Made by a program: the position numbers and the translations under genes
NCBI GenBank assembly: GCA_015063445.1
Contig: SVUD01000014.1
Location: forward strand, 1 to 41,892
DNA length: 41,892 bases
Origin: Oscillospiraceae bacterium
GTDB taxonomy: Bacteria > Bacillota_A > Clostridia > Oscillospirales > CAG-272
Direction of reading: 5' to 3'
In this document: positions 1-8,831 of the stretch, in pieces
Layout of the letters: every line of letters begins with the position of its first letter
Position numbering within the stretch: the first letter of the stretch is position 1
Notes under the pieces: model-generated
What the model saw: only the letters and a program-made list of their open reading frames with translations
Database searches by the model: none
Told to the model about the DNA's origin: nothing

Positions 1-3000
1 CTTAACGTTTTTGGAATATTTTTTGTAACAACGCTGCTTTCTTCTCCCCACCACTGAGTTATTTCATAGCTGTTCAACCTATCATAATAAGACGAGCTGT
101 TGAATATATAACCAAGGAGTGTTGCCGCGCTTGCCTCTGTGGCATCCAAGCTGCCTCCTACAAACGGTATAGTGAGATTAACGAGATTGGAGCAACCGAC
201 AAGAGCGCCCTCATTAATAGCTTTAATACCGTCAGAAATAACAAGAGTGTGAAGCGAGGTACAGCCGGAGAACAACGCAACGGGTAGATATTCAAGACTT
301 GCGGGAAGGGTAACGCTTTCGAGCGACGTGCATCCCGAAAAAGCTTGGCCTCCCATCTTTTTAATATTATCCGAAAATTCAATAGTCGCAAGATTCGAGC
401 ATAACGAGAATGCGTTGTGACCGATTTCCTCAAGAGAATCCGGGAATACAACCTTCTTAATGCCGGAGCACATATAGAATGCGCAATCTCCGACCTTTAC
501 AATTCCTTCAGGTAAAACGAGCGTTTCAACAGCCTCTCCGTTAAGGTAAAGAACGTATTCGCTAAGGCGCATAGGGTTAGCGTTGGTTGAAATGAACTCA
601 ATACCGCACCATGCGGCAAGATCGTCAATATAGAGCGCTGTGGGTTTAGCGGTGGAGCCAAATCCGAAGCCTTCAACCGTTTTAAGACCGTTTCCTATTC
701 TGAGCGTAGTAATTTTTCCGCATCCTTCAAATGCGTAAGTGCGCACGACCGCAACACCGTTACCCAAAACAAGCTCATTTATTCCCGCGTTTCTGAACGC
801 ATACTTGCAAATCTCGGTCTCGCCGTTTCCTTCTATCGTAACCTTCTCTAACGCCTTACAGTTATAGAAAGCGTACTCGTCGATTTTCGCAATCTTTTCG
901 GGAATCAAAATCTCGGCAAGAGCCGTGCAACCCGAGAATGCGTATTGGCTTATGAGCTCAACGTTAGCTCCCATCGTTACGCTCTCAAGCCCCGTACAAC
1001 CGTAAAGGGCATTTGTTCCGATAGCGGTTACGTTATCACCGATTACCACGGTTTTCAGATTAGTACAATTGTAAAAGGCGCCGCCGATAATCTCCGAGGA
1101 ATTTACAGTTACCTTAACAAGCGATACGGGAAGGTAGAACGTACCGTTTTGTGAGTATGTTGAGTTAGCAGTTCTGTAAGTCTGAGTAACCGCAACAGAG
1201 CCGTCGAACGAGCGGGTTCCAAAGAGCAATCCCATAGGATTTTTCACGCTGACTTCATATGCTGCGTTGTCGAAGTACGAGAGCTTAAGCTCCTCAAGAG
1301 CTGCGCACGCATTGAAAATTGCTGCGCCTATATACCTGACGCCCAAAGGAATCTCAGCATATTTAAGCGAACGCATATTTGCGAACGCATAATCTCCTAT
1401 CACCGTAACGCCCTCGGGAACAACTATTGACGTTATTGAAGAGCATCCATAAAATACGTAATTATTAATGTCCGTTAAGCCTTCGGGAATAACCAAGGTC
1501 TCACAAATCGTACCGTCTACGTAAAGAGCGGCGCCGTTGCTAAGCGGATTTGACGAAGTGGATTCAAAGGTAATCTTAAACCAATTGTCTATATCTCCTA
1601 TACAAACACGCTTAAGAGCGCTACAGCTGTTGAAAGCATCTTTTCCGATATTTTGCACGTTTGGTCCGATATGTATTTCTTCAAGCGAGGCGCATCCGGC
1701 AAAAAGACTGATCGCTATGCTTTCAAGCTTTTCGGGAAGTACCATTTCCTTTAACGACGTGCAGTTACGGAAGCAAGCGTATCCAAGCGTCGTAATGCTT
1801 TCGGGAAGCTTGATGCTTTCAAGCGAAGCGCATCCGTCGAAGGCATACATTCCGAGAGACTTAACAGACGTAGGTATATTAACGCTCTTTAGCGCGGTGC
1901 ATCCGGCGAAAGCATAGTTATCTATTTTCTCAATTCCGTGACCTATCGTTACCGTTGCGAGCGACGTACACTTATCGAAGCAGTACGAAGGAATGGTCAC
2001 GTAATTGCCGATAGCTACGGTTTCAAGAGTAGCGCATCCTGAAAACGCGTAACCGGTCATAGTAACGCCGCTTCCTATCTTAACGTTCTTTACGGACGAG
2101 GTTGAGCCGAATGACTGACGGCCTATCGTAGTAAGTCCCTCAAATTCAACGTACTCAAGAGAAGTACATCCGGGGAACGCGTCGTATACGGACTTGACGT
2201 TCTTAGGTATAAACATTTCGGTAATACCTGTACAGCCTCTGAAAGAATTCGCTCCAAGCAATACTACACGCTCGCCGATATTTACTTCGGTAAGCATCGT
2301 GCAGTTATCAAAAGCGCCCCATACTATAGCGCCGCCGTTTACGGTAACGCTTCTCAACGATGCGGGAATATAATAGGTCTGAATTTGGTGAGCGGTGGAA
2401 TACTGCTGCTTTACCTCCACCAAGCCATCTGCCGCGCCCCAGCCGAATATTGCGCCGAAGGGATAGCTTACAGCCTGAGCGTTTTTCTCATTGAGCTTGT
2501 ATCCTAAGAACGGGATAGTAAGCTTTTCAAGAGAGGTACAGCCATCGAGAATTGAGCTGCCGATATTCGTTACGCTATCGGGAATTACTATCTCTTTAAT
2601 ACCGCTGCATCCCTTGAATGCGTTCGCGGCTATATTCGTAACGGTAGAAGGGATATATATACTCGTAATATCGCTTCTGTTTTCGAAAGCGCCCGAGGCT
2701 ATCTGAACGACGGGCTTTCCTTCGTGCTCAGACGGAATAACGATATCCGTATCGGTAATATCTCCAAGTCCGGTTACGGAATATCCCTTATATGAGCTGC
2801 TGTAGGTAAATACAAGTCCCTCGGTTACTTTCTTTCCGCAGGACGAGCAGACCTTATCAACGTAATTATGCTCGAGCTTAGCCACGTTTCTTGTCTCGTA
2901 AAGATCCTTAACGTTGGTTGATTCGCGGCGTTCAAGACCGAGAGCTGTGCAGGTGGGCTCTGTAACGGTGTACCAATCGCCGAAGATCGCGACTATTATC

Positions 3001-5609
3001 TCGGTATCGTATATTATGTTCCATTTTCCGGATACAAGAACGTTCGGCTCCTCGGAAGCTCCGCCTCCGCCGCCGCTGACACCCGTCCAGCTATCCGACC
3101 AGCCCGACGGCTTCTCTTCCCAAGGCGCGCAAACCGTCGTAGAAGTACATCCTCCGAACGCCTCGTCACCAACACGGGTTACGCTGTCGGGAATAACGAT
3201 AATTACTATTTTAACACAGAGGTAGAATACCTTATTTCCAATAGTTGTAACCGACGAGCCAAGCTCTACCTTTTCAGCGGACGAGCAGCCCTCAAACGCC
3301 GAGTCCTTGATGGTGGTAACCCCGTTTCCAACCTTAATGCTCGTAGCCGATGAGCAGCCGTAGAAAGCAGAGCTTCCTATGGTGGTTACGCTATCGGGAA
3401 TAATGATAACAACTATCTTTACGCAAAGATAGAACGCCTCGTCACCTATAGACAAGACCGACGAGCCTATAGTGAGATCCGTAGCCGATGAGCAGCCCGA
3501 GAATGCGGAATTGCCTATCGTTGTAACTCCGTTTCCGATTTTGATTCCGATAGCGCCCGAGCAGTTTTCAAACGCGGACGCTTTGATAGTTCTCACAGAG
3601 TCGGGAATGTGTATATTAAGAATTTTAACGCAATCATAAAAAGCCTTCTCTCCGATGCTTGTAACGGAAGAGCCTATAAGTAAGCTTTCAGCAGACGAGC
3701 AGCCCGAGAACGCGTAATCTCCAATAGAAGAAACCTTGTTACCGATCTCGATGCTCACGGCAGACGAGCAGCCCTCGAACGCCGAAGCTCCGACAGTCTT
3801 AACGGAATCCGGAATAACTATGATGATTATTTTAACGCATATATAAAACGCCTTATCGCCGATTGCGGTTACGGCATTTCCGATATAAAGGGTTTCTGCA
3901 GACGAGCAGCCCGAGAATGCGTTGTTGCCGATCGTCGTTACTCCGTTTCCTACGGTTATCGATGTTGCGCCCGAACAGCCCTCGAATGCGGAAGCTCCAA
4001 CAGACTTTACGGAATCGGGAACGAAAATTATCTTTATGCTTATGCAACGGTTGAAGGCGTAATCACCTATCTGAGTAACAGCAGCTCCTAGTTTTAAGCT
4101 CGTTGCCGCGGCGCAATCCTCGAACGCGGAATTTGAAATGCTCGTAACTGCGTTACCTACTGTAATGCTCGTCGCTCCGACGCACTGCGCAAAGGCAGAG
4201 CTTCCTATACTCGTTACGTTATCCGGGATAACGATCTCTTTAAGAGCCGAGCAACCGTAGAATGCCTTTTCGTTTACCGTCTTAACCGAAGTACCTATAT
4301 TAACTCTCTCCGCCTTAGTACAGCTCTCAAAGGCTGATGCTCCGATAGAGCTGACGCCGTTACCTACGGTAATTGACGCCGCGTTGCCGCATCCCTTGAA
4401 CGCTCCGACACCGATAGAGGTAACGTTATCGGGAATTACTATAATTACTATAGCAATACAGTCGATAAAAGCGTTATCTCCAATGGATAAAAGTCCTGAG
4501 CCAAAGGTCACGCTCTTAAGATTTACGCAACCCTCAAAGGCAGACACACCGATATGAGTTACACTGTCGGGGATAATTACCTGTTCGATAAATGCCTTTC
4601 CCTTAAAGGCGGAATCCGCAATAGCGGTTACGTTATATCCCGCGATAACCGAGGGAATTCTCAGCTGACTGAAGCTTTCCTCGCATCCGGTTATGGTTGC
4701 ATTTGCGCCACTTACCTCATAGGTATAGAATTCGTCATAGCCCTTCCAGAGCGCATATAGAGTTATATCGGCGTAAACCGTAACGTCGATTTCCGTAATT
4801 CTCTGAGTGTACTCCTCGTCCGTATACCAGCCTAAGAAAGCATATCCCTCTCTCTCGGGTTCTCCAAGCACGAGCTTGCCGCTTTCCGCATCATAAGTCG
4901 TTGGGTTATCCTTTGAGTTCACACCGCCCGAAAGCTCATACTTGATATCAAAGCTATCGAGAGTCCAGCCGGCATAGAAGGTGAGGTTGACCAAAAGGCT
5001 TACGTCAACGCCTTCAACCTTATTCGTAAGCTTTTCATCACTGTACCAGCCCGCAAATATGTATCCGGGTCTTTCGGGCGCGGTAAGCGTAAAGCTATCG
5101 TCCTCAATATCGTACGTATTGGGATTAGCTTCCGAATTCGTACCGCCAAAAAGCTCGTATGTTACCGTATACGTTATTACCTCCCATTTAGCATAGAGGT
5201 TGAGATTAGCGGTAACCGTATCACTTTCAAAATCCCATTTCTCATCACCGTTATACCAGCCCTTGAAGGTGTATCCGGTCTTTGTGGGATTCTCGGGAGC
5301 GGTGAGCTTGTCGCCAAGCTTAACGGAATTTAAAACCGTATCGTCTCCGCCGCCTGTAAAAACTACGTCGAAGCGGTCGGGCTTGTCGGTGTTTGACGTA
5401 CCGCCTCCGTTTCCGCCGTTATTTGTGCCGTCACCGTCCTCGCTGCCGTTGCCAGCGCCGTCATTTCCGCTATCGCTGTTATCAGTCATGCCGAGCTTTC
5501 CCTTGATTTCATCAATGAACGAGCATGAGCTGAGCGTAAACGCAAAAACAACAAGCATAATAACAACCAGCATTGCGGTCAGTATTCTTTTATTAATTTT
5601 CGCTTTCAT
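1..5609 (-). CDS. Giant BspA-like LRR surface lipoprotein with InlB B-repeats (partial, 3' end outside window)
   Basis: At least 1,868 codons are open from the ATG at 5609 to the left edge, and no stop is reached, so the C-terminus is missing. Residues 1-29 form a lipoprotein signal peptide ending in lipobox L26-S-S-C29. An Asn/Gly/Asp-rich linker follows. About residues 75-288 hold three InlB-B/Listeria-Bacteroides repeats, each with a GYxFxGWY core. From about 306 onward come LRR_5 repeats of roughly 23 residues with the pattern IPDSVTxIGxxAFxGC. They are broken at about residues 825-970 by a Gly/Trp-rich linker with a CSSCG knuckle. Between 3181 and 4560 the LRRs sit in an exact 207-bp super-repeat. 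BspA-type proteins are known surface adhesins or ligand-binding scaffolds; the ligand here is unknown. The start is supported by a GGGAGAGGG ribosome site and a good promoter at 5678-5706. Lipid anchoring on the outer face of the membrane is inferred. Confidence 0.93.
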   Translation of the reverse strand, partial: MKAKINKRILTAMLVVIMLVVFAFTLSSCSFIDEIKGKLGMTDNSDSGNDGAGNGSEDGDGTNNGGNGGGTSNTDKPDRFDVVFTGGGDDTVLNSVKLGDKLTAPENPTKTGYTFKGWYNGDEKWDFESDTVTANLNLYAKWEVITYTVTYELFGGTNSEANPNTYDIEDDSFTLTAPERPGYIFAGWYSDEKLTNKVEGVDVSLLVNLTFYAGWTLDSFDIKYELSGGVNSKDNPTTYDAESGKLVLGEPEREGYAFLGWYTDEEYTQRITEIDVTVYADITLYALWKGYDEFYTYEVSGANATITGCEESFSQLRIPSVIAGYNVTAIADSAFKGKAFIEQVIIPDSVTHIGVSAFEGCVNLKSVTFGSGLLSIGDNAFIDCIAIVIIVIPDNVTSIGVGAFKGCGNAASITVGNGVSSIGASAFESCTKAERVNIGTSVKTVNEKAFYGCSALKEIVIPDNVTSIGSSAFAQCVGATSITVGNAVTSISNSAFEDCAAATSLKLGAAVTQIGDYAFNRCISIKIIFVPDSVKSVGASAFEGCSGATSITVGNGVTTIGNNAFSGCSSAETLYIGNAVTAIGDKAFYICVKIIIIVIPDSVKTVGASAFEGCSSAVSIEIGNKVSSIGDYAFSGCSSAESLLIGSSVTSIGEKAFYDCVKILNIHIPDSVRTIKASAFENCSGAIGIKIGNGVTTIGNSAFSGCSSATDLTIGSSVLSIGDEAFYLCVKIVVIIIPDSVTTIGSSAFYGCSSATSIKVGNGVTTIKDSAFEGCSSAEKVELGSSVTTIGNKVFYLCVKIVIIVIPDSVTRVGDEAFGGCTSTTVCAPWEEKPSGWSDSWTGVSGGGGGASEEPNVLVSGKWNIIYDTEIIVAIFGDWYTVTEPTCTALGLERRESTNVKDLYETRNVAKLEHNYVDKVCSSCGKKVTEGLVFTYSSSYKGYSVTGLGDITDTDIVIPSEHEGKPVVQIASGAFENRSDITSIYIPSTVTNIAANAFKGCSGIKEIVIPDSVTNIGSSILDGCTSLEKLTIPFLGYKLNEKNAQAVSYPFGAIFGWGAADGLVEVKQQYSTAHQIQTYYIPASLRSVTVNGGAIVWGAFDNCTMLTEVNIGERVVLLGANSFRGCTGITEMFIPKNVKSVYDAFPGCTSLEYVEFEGLTTIGRQSFGSTSSVKNVKIGSGVTMTGYAFSGCATLETVAIGNYVTIPSYCFDKCTSLATVTIGHGIEKIDNYAFAGCTALKSVNIPTSVKSLGMYAFDGCASLESIKLPESITTLGYACFRNCTSLKEMVLPEKLESIAISLFAGCASLEEIHIGPNVQNIGKDAFNSCSALKRVCIGDIDNWFKITFESTSSNPLSNGAALYVDGTICETLVIPEGLTDINNYVFYGCSSITSIVVPEGVTVIGDYAFANMRSLKYAEIPLGVRYIGAAIFNACAALEELKLSYFDNAAYEVSVKNPMGLLFGTRSFDGSVAVTQTYRTANSTYSQNGTFYLPVSLVKVTVNSSEIIGGAFYNCTNLKTVVIGDNVTAIGTNALYGCTGLESVTMGANVELISQYAFSGCTALAEILIPEKIAKIDEYAFYNCKALEKVTIEGNGETEICKYAFRNAGINELVLGNGVAVVRTYAFEGCGKITTLRIGNGLKTVEGFGFGSTAKPTALYIDDLAAWCGIEFISTNANPMRLSEYVLYLNGEAVETLVLPEGIVKVGDCAFYMCSGIKKVVFPDSLEEIGHNAFSLCSNLATIEFSDNIKKMGGQAFSGCTSLESVTLPASLEYLPVALFSGCTSLHTLVISDGIKAINEGALVGCSNLVNLTIPFVGGSLDATEASAATLLGYIFNSSSYYDRLNSYEITQWWGEESSVVTKNIPKTL
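3181..4566 (-). repeat. 207-bp (three-LRR) tandem super-repeat inside the surface lipoprotein gene
   Basis: The sequence encoding the conserved PDSV...G element starts on the + strand at 3181, 3388, 3595, 3802, 4009, 4216 and 4423. That is six intervals of exactly 207 bases (69 codons, three 23-residue LRRs). The next similar anchor, at 4561, is 138 bases on (two LRRs), so one LRR is missing there. Each unit has a distinctive first LRR in which the usual CSSL is replaced by a C-(V/I)-K-I-(V/I)-like hydrophobic stretch. Units have diverged but the length is unchanged. Confidence 0.9.
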
Positions 5610-5660
5610 GTTTTCCCTCTCCCTGTGTTTCTTCATAATTAAATATTTACCACGAATTAA

Positions 5661-5706
5661 CGTGCGTATACGCGATTATATTAGCACAAAGATGAAAATT
5701 TGTCAA
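5661..5706 (-). promoter_or_regulatory. Promoter of the LRR lipoprotein, with nearby palindromes
   Basis: On the minus strand TTGACA (5706-5701), a 17-base spacer and TAATAT (5683-5678) make a good sigma-A promoter about 70 bases upstream of the ATG at 5609. The palindrome GCGTATACGC (about 5664-5673) lies just downstream of the -10 and could be an operator, which is inference. Confidence 0.75.
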
Positions 5707-5728
5707 GTTATAACAGCTTCGTTCATCC

Positions 5729-5962
5729 TTATACTTTATCTAAAAGCAACTTATCAAGCGAAATATCAAAGAATTTTCCCACCCGAAAAAGCACGGTACA
5801 GCTCATTCTCGTCGGAATTATTCCCTTTTCAAGCTTATTTAAACTGCCGATACCTATACCTAAAATTTTTGCCATTTCCTTTTTGGAAATACGGTACCTC
5901 GCTCTTAAAGCAGAGATGTTTTTGCAAAAGCTGTTGATCTGCATTTCATTTTTATTCATCAA
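5729..5962 (-). CDS. Small XRE/Cro-CI family HTH regulator
   Basis: 77 residues and almost entirely a helix-turn-helix_3 domain: LRARYRISKKEMAKILGIGIG followed by SLNKLEKGIIPT is the HTH core (about residues 19-50). The C-terminal part (FFDISLDKLLL) matches the end of typical XRE repressors. No sensory domain is visible. It is divergent from another small XRE gene at 6088. The shared 125-base intergenic region carries three near-palindromic sites, one inside its own promoter, so autorepression is likely. Such pairs resemble phage or integrative-element switches, but no other element genes surround it. It lies upstream of the LRR lipoprotein gene on the same strand, though that gene has its own promoter. 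Confidence 0.88.
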   Translation of the reverse strand: MMNKNEMQINSFCKNISALRARYRISKKEMAKILGIGIGSLNKLEKGIIPTRMSCTVLFRVGKFFDISLDKLLLDKV

Positions 5963-5989
5963 AAAACGCTCCTTTTAAGCCCAAAATCG

Positions 5990-6067
5990 CACAAAATTGT
6001 GTTTTATAAAAATAATATAGCACAAAATTGTGCGATTGTCAACACAATTTTGTGTTTTGTGTATAAT
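5990..6067. promoter_or_regulatory. Divergent promoter region with three operator-like near-palindromes
   Basis: CACAAAATTGTG occurs at 5990-6001 and 6021-6032, and its inverse CACAATTTTGTG at 6043-6054 (arms CACAA/TTGTG around AA or TT). The minus-strand promoter is TTGACA (6042-6037), a 17-base spacer and TATATT (6019-6014), and the middle site lies wholly inside its spacer. For the plus-strand gene a TATAAT -10 is at 6062-6067. The third site sits just upstream of it; the -35 is weak (TTGTCA at 6036-6041 is 20 bases away). The layout fits cooperative control of two opposed regulators. Confidence 0.85.
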
Positions 6068-6087
6068 ATGTATAAGAGGTGATTTGT

Positions 6088-6309
6088 ATGGAAAAACACA
6101 AAAACAGATTGCGTGACTTGAGGCAAGATAAGGATTTAACTCAGGCAGAAGTAGCAGAAATTTTCTTTCTGCAATTAACGCAATACAGACGATACGAAAA
6201 CGGTGATAGCGACATACCATTAAAATGGGCAAAAAAGTTTGCTTCGTATTATAACGTATCAATTGACTATTTGGCGGGACTAACCGACAACCCCAGACCA
6301 AACAATTAA
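6088..6309 (+). CDS. Small XRE/Cro-CI family HTH regulator, divergent partner
   Basis: 73 residues when started at the ATG at 6088, which has AGAGGTGAT as ribosome site five bases upstream. The in-frame GTG at 6079 would lie inside that site and is less likely. The protein is an XRE HTH: RLRDLRQDKDLTQAEVAEIF then QYRRYENGDSDIPLKWAKKF. It ends with the YYNVSIDYLAGLTDNP tail typical of Firmicutes XRE repressors. The residue pattern around the recognition helix (FFLQLTQYRRYE) differs from its partner at 5729-5962, so the two may compete for the shared sites. It ends against a strong bidirectional terminator. Confidence 0.9.
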   Translation: MEKHKNRLRDLRQDKDLTQAEVAEIFFLQLTQYRRYENGDSDIPLKWAKKFASYYNVSIDYLAGLTDNPRPNN

Positions 6310-6350
6310 AGGTGAAGACGCTTTTCGAGGCGTCTTCACCTTTAATTATT
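6304..6350. terminator. Bidirectional intrinsic terminator between the XRE gene and pheT
   Basis: A perfect 18-bp stem (6304-6321 with 6330-6347), centred on GGTGAAGACGC/GCGTCTTCACC and flanked by A and T runs, with an 8-base loop. It overlaps the stop codon of the + gene and lies 25 bases past the end of pheT on the - strand, serving both convergent genes. Confidence 0.92.
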
Positions 6351-6374
6351 TTAGATAGTTATCGTATCCATAAA

Positions 6375-8810
6375 TCAGCGTCTTTCAGCGCCGAAGGTCT
6401 TTGCGAGCTTTTTCATAACGCCGTTTGCAACCTCTTCCGTTTCCTGAGAGGTGAGCGTCTTTTCGTTAGAGCCTATCGCAAGACGAATGGTAAGAGATTT
6501 CTTGCCTGCGGGAACCTGCTTGCCCTTGTACTCGTCAACAAAGCTTACTCCGCGGAGAAGTCCGCCCTTTGCCTTTTCCATGGCAGCCGTGTAAATTTCT
6601 TCCCACTTAACCATAGAGTCAACGAGGAAGGAAATGTCATAATCGTTGATGGGATACTCCGCAAGCTTTTCGAACTTGTTCGTTCTCGACTTGAAGGGAA
6701 CGAATTCGTCCATATTAAGCTCAACGAGAACTGCGGAAAGCACCTTAATGCCGCAAGCGAGAGCGCATTTTTTAGAGAGTAAGGCAATATCTCCGACGTG
6801 CTTTTCACCGATATAGATGTTCTGCCATACTACCTCGTCAGCATAATAGGGCTTCTCGTTCTTAACGAACGTGAAGGGCTCCATATGAGTGTATCTCGGC
6901 ATTGAAGCGATAGTTCCCTTAGCTCTGCGGAAGAGAGCGGAAACGTTATCCTCGCCGCCAACGAACGCGCAACCGAGGTGGCGCTCCTGAGCGGGAAGCT
7001 TTTCACCCTTATAGTTCTCGGTGTAATTCTTATCAAGGAATACCAAAGACTCCTCAAAGATATCAAACTCGTCGAAGTTACGCTCGTTTTTAACTATCGC
7101 GCGGGCAAGATTGGGAAGAAGCGAGCATTTAACGTATTTTTCCCCGGGCGAGGGCGGTGTTGCAAGAGCAAGTATGCCGTCAGTCGAAGGAAGAATAGCC
7201 TTTACGCACTCTTCGCTCATCCAAGGATATGTGAATATTTCCTGCATATTAGCCTTAAATGCAAGGTATTCTTTACATTTTCTTATCAAATCATAGTCGA
7301 GCTGATTAATTGCCGCATCAAATGTGGTGGTGATAGAGGTAGCCTCAAAGTTCTCGTATCCGTACATACGGGCAACCTCTTCCATAATGTCAGCCTTGAT
7401 TGAAACGTCACCCGTCGAGCGCCAGGTGGGAACGACGATATGCATATTCGTATCGGTAAAGCTTACCTCGTAGCCCATAGCTCCAAGCTTCTTGGCAACC
7501 ACTTCCGCGGGGATACGCATACCGAGTCTTCTATCGAGCCATTCAAGCTCAACGTCGATCTCGTTTTTCTTGGTTTTGTTAATATAAAGATCCTTATACG
7601 CCGTAAGCTTCATATCGGGATAAAGCTCGGCGAAGAGCTTCATCGAAAGAGAGAGCGCAAGGTCGCATCTTTCGGTATCTATAGCCTTTTCGTATCTTGC
7701 TGACGCCTCGGTTCTGTTATCGTATCTCTGAGCGGTTCTGCGCACGCCCCTTGACTCAAAGTTCGCTACCTCGAGAATAACGCTGTTCGTGGTGGGAAGA
7801 ACAGAATCCTTCGCTCCGCCCATAACGCCGGCAAGAGCGACAGCGCCCTCAGCGTCGGATATAACAAGGTCGTCATTCGAGAGCGAAAGCTCCTTATCGT
7901 TAAGAAGCTGAAGCTTCTCTCCGTCTTTAGCGCGGCGAACGCAAATATGGTCTATAATATGTGTAGAATCAAACACGTGCGTAGGCTGACCTGTTGCAAG
8001 CATTACGTAGTTTGTAACGTCAACGAGAGCGTTTATAGGACGCATTCCAACTCTCCAGATTCTCGACTGCATCTCAAATGGAGCGGGCTTGATTCCGAGC
8101 CCCTCAAGCTTTGCGCCAATATAACGGGGACAACGCTCGCTATCGTCTATTCTCACGTCGTACTCGCTGACGTTTGCCACGGGTACGTACTTATCAAACT
8201 CAACTAAGGGAAGGTCGTAAAGCGCCGCAATCTCACGGGCAATACCGTAATGTCCCCAAAGATCGGGGCGGTTAGTCATAGACTTATTGTCTATTTCAAG
8301 AATTATATCGTTAAGACCGAGCGCATCCGCAATCGGCGTTCCCGCAGGAGCGTCGAAAGAGGAAACGTCCATAATTTCATGCTCCTCTGCCGCAGGGAAG
8401 AGGTCTGCCATTCCAACCTCACTCGAAGCGCATATCATACCGAAGCTCGCAACACCGCGGAGCTTTGTATTTTTGATTTCAACGGGCTCGCCCTCGCCGT
8501 GCCAACGCACCATTGCGCCGGGACAAGCAACGACAACCTTCATTTCGGGCTCAAGGTTAGAGCCGCCGCAAACTATCTCCTTTACGTCGCCGCCGCCAAT
8601 ATCTACACGGCAAACACGGAGCTTATCGGCATTTGGATGAGGAAGAACCTCCTTTATCACGCCGACGATTATATTTTTGTATCCGTCAGCAAGATTTTCC
8701 GCTCCCTCAACCTCAACTGTGGACATTGTGAGATCGTAGGAAAGACGAGAAAGATCCATATCATCGGGAATTTTAACGTAATCCTTTATCCAATTAAGTG
8801 ATAATTTCAT
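6375..8810 (-). CDS. pheT: Phenylalanine--tRNA ligase beta subunit
   Basis: 811 residues, the normal length for bacterial PheT. It begins MKLSLNWIKDYVKIPDD. An EMAP/tRNA-binding domain lies at about 40-150 (VGVIKEVLPHPNADKLRVC). The B3/B4 editing domain follows (GLNDIILEIDNKSMTNRPDL, then PINALVDVTNYVML), then B5, the catalytic-like core, and a C-terminal ferredoxin-fold anticodon-binding domain (about 715-811, FEKLAEYPINDYDISFLV). With PheS it forms the alpha2beta2 enzyme that charges tRNA-Phe in the cytoplasm. It starts 21 bases after pheS with a GGAGA ribosome site and shares pheS's T-box controlled transcript. Confidence 0.98.
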   Translation of the reverse strand: MKLSLNWIKDYVKIPDDMDLSRLSYDLTMSTVEVEGAENLADGYKNIIVGVIKEVLPHPNADKLRVCRVDIGGGDVKEIVCGGSNLEPEMKVVVACPGAMVRWHGEGEPVEIKNTKLRGVASFGMICASSEVGMADLFPAAEEHEIMDVSSFDAPAGTPIADALGLNDIILEIDNKSMTNRPDLWGHYGIAREIAALYDLPLVEFDKYVPVANVSEYDVRIDDSERCPRYIGAKLEGLGIKPAPFEMQSRIWRVGMRPINALVDVTNYVMLATGQPTHVFDSTHIIDHICVRRAKDGEKLQLLNDKELSLSNDDLVISDAEGAVALAGVMGGAKDSVLPTTNSVILEVANFESRGVRRTAQRYDNRTEASARYEKAIDTERCDLALSLSMKLFAELYPDMKLTAYKDLYINKTKKNEIDVELEWLDRRLGMRIPAEVVAKKLGAMGYEVSFTDTNMHIVVPTWRSTGDVSIKADIMEEVARMYGYENFEATSITTTFDAAINQLDYDLIRKCKEYLAFKANMQEIFTYPWMSEECVKAILPSTDGILALATPPSPGEKYVKCSLLPNLARAIVKNERNFDEFDIFEESLVFLDKNYTENYKGEKLPAQERHLGCAFVGGEDNVSALFRRAKGTIASMPRYTHMEPFTFVKNEKPYYADEVVWQNIYIGEKHVGDIALLSKKCALACGIKVLSAVLVELNMDEFVPFKSRTNKFEKLAEYPINDYDISFLVDSMVKWEEIYTAAMEKAKGGLLRGVSFVDEYKGKQVPAGKKSLTIRLAIGSNEKTLTSQETEEVANGVMKKLAKTFGAERR

Positions 8811-8831
8811 TTTCTATCTCCTCTCTCGCCA

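Noticed and set aside
3181..4566. Regular spacing suggested a CRISPR or satellite array
   Set aside because: The period is a multiple of three, the sequence is coding LRR in an open frame, and there are no identical repeats with unique spacers.
5200..5937. + strand ORF of 245 codons over the lipoprotein start and XRE gene
   Set aside because: Low-complexity Pro/Ser/Leu sequence produced by reading the opposite strand of real genes.
5729..6309. Prophage remnant
   Set aside because: Only the two regulators are present; no integrase, structural or replication gene, and pheT follows at once.
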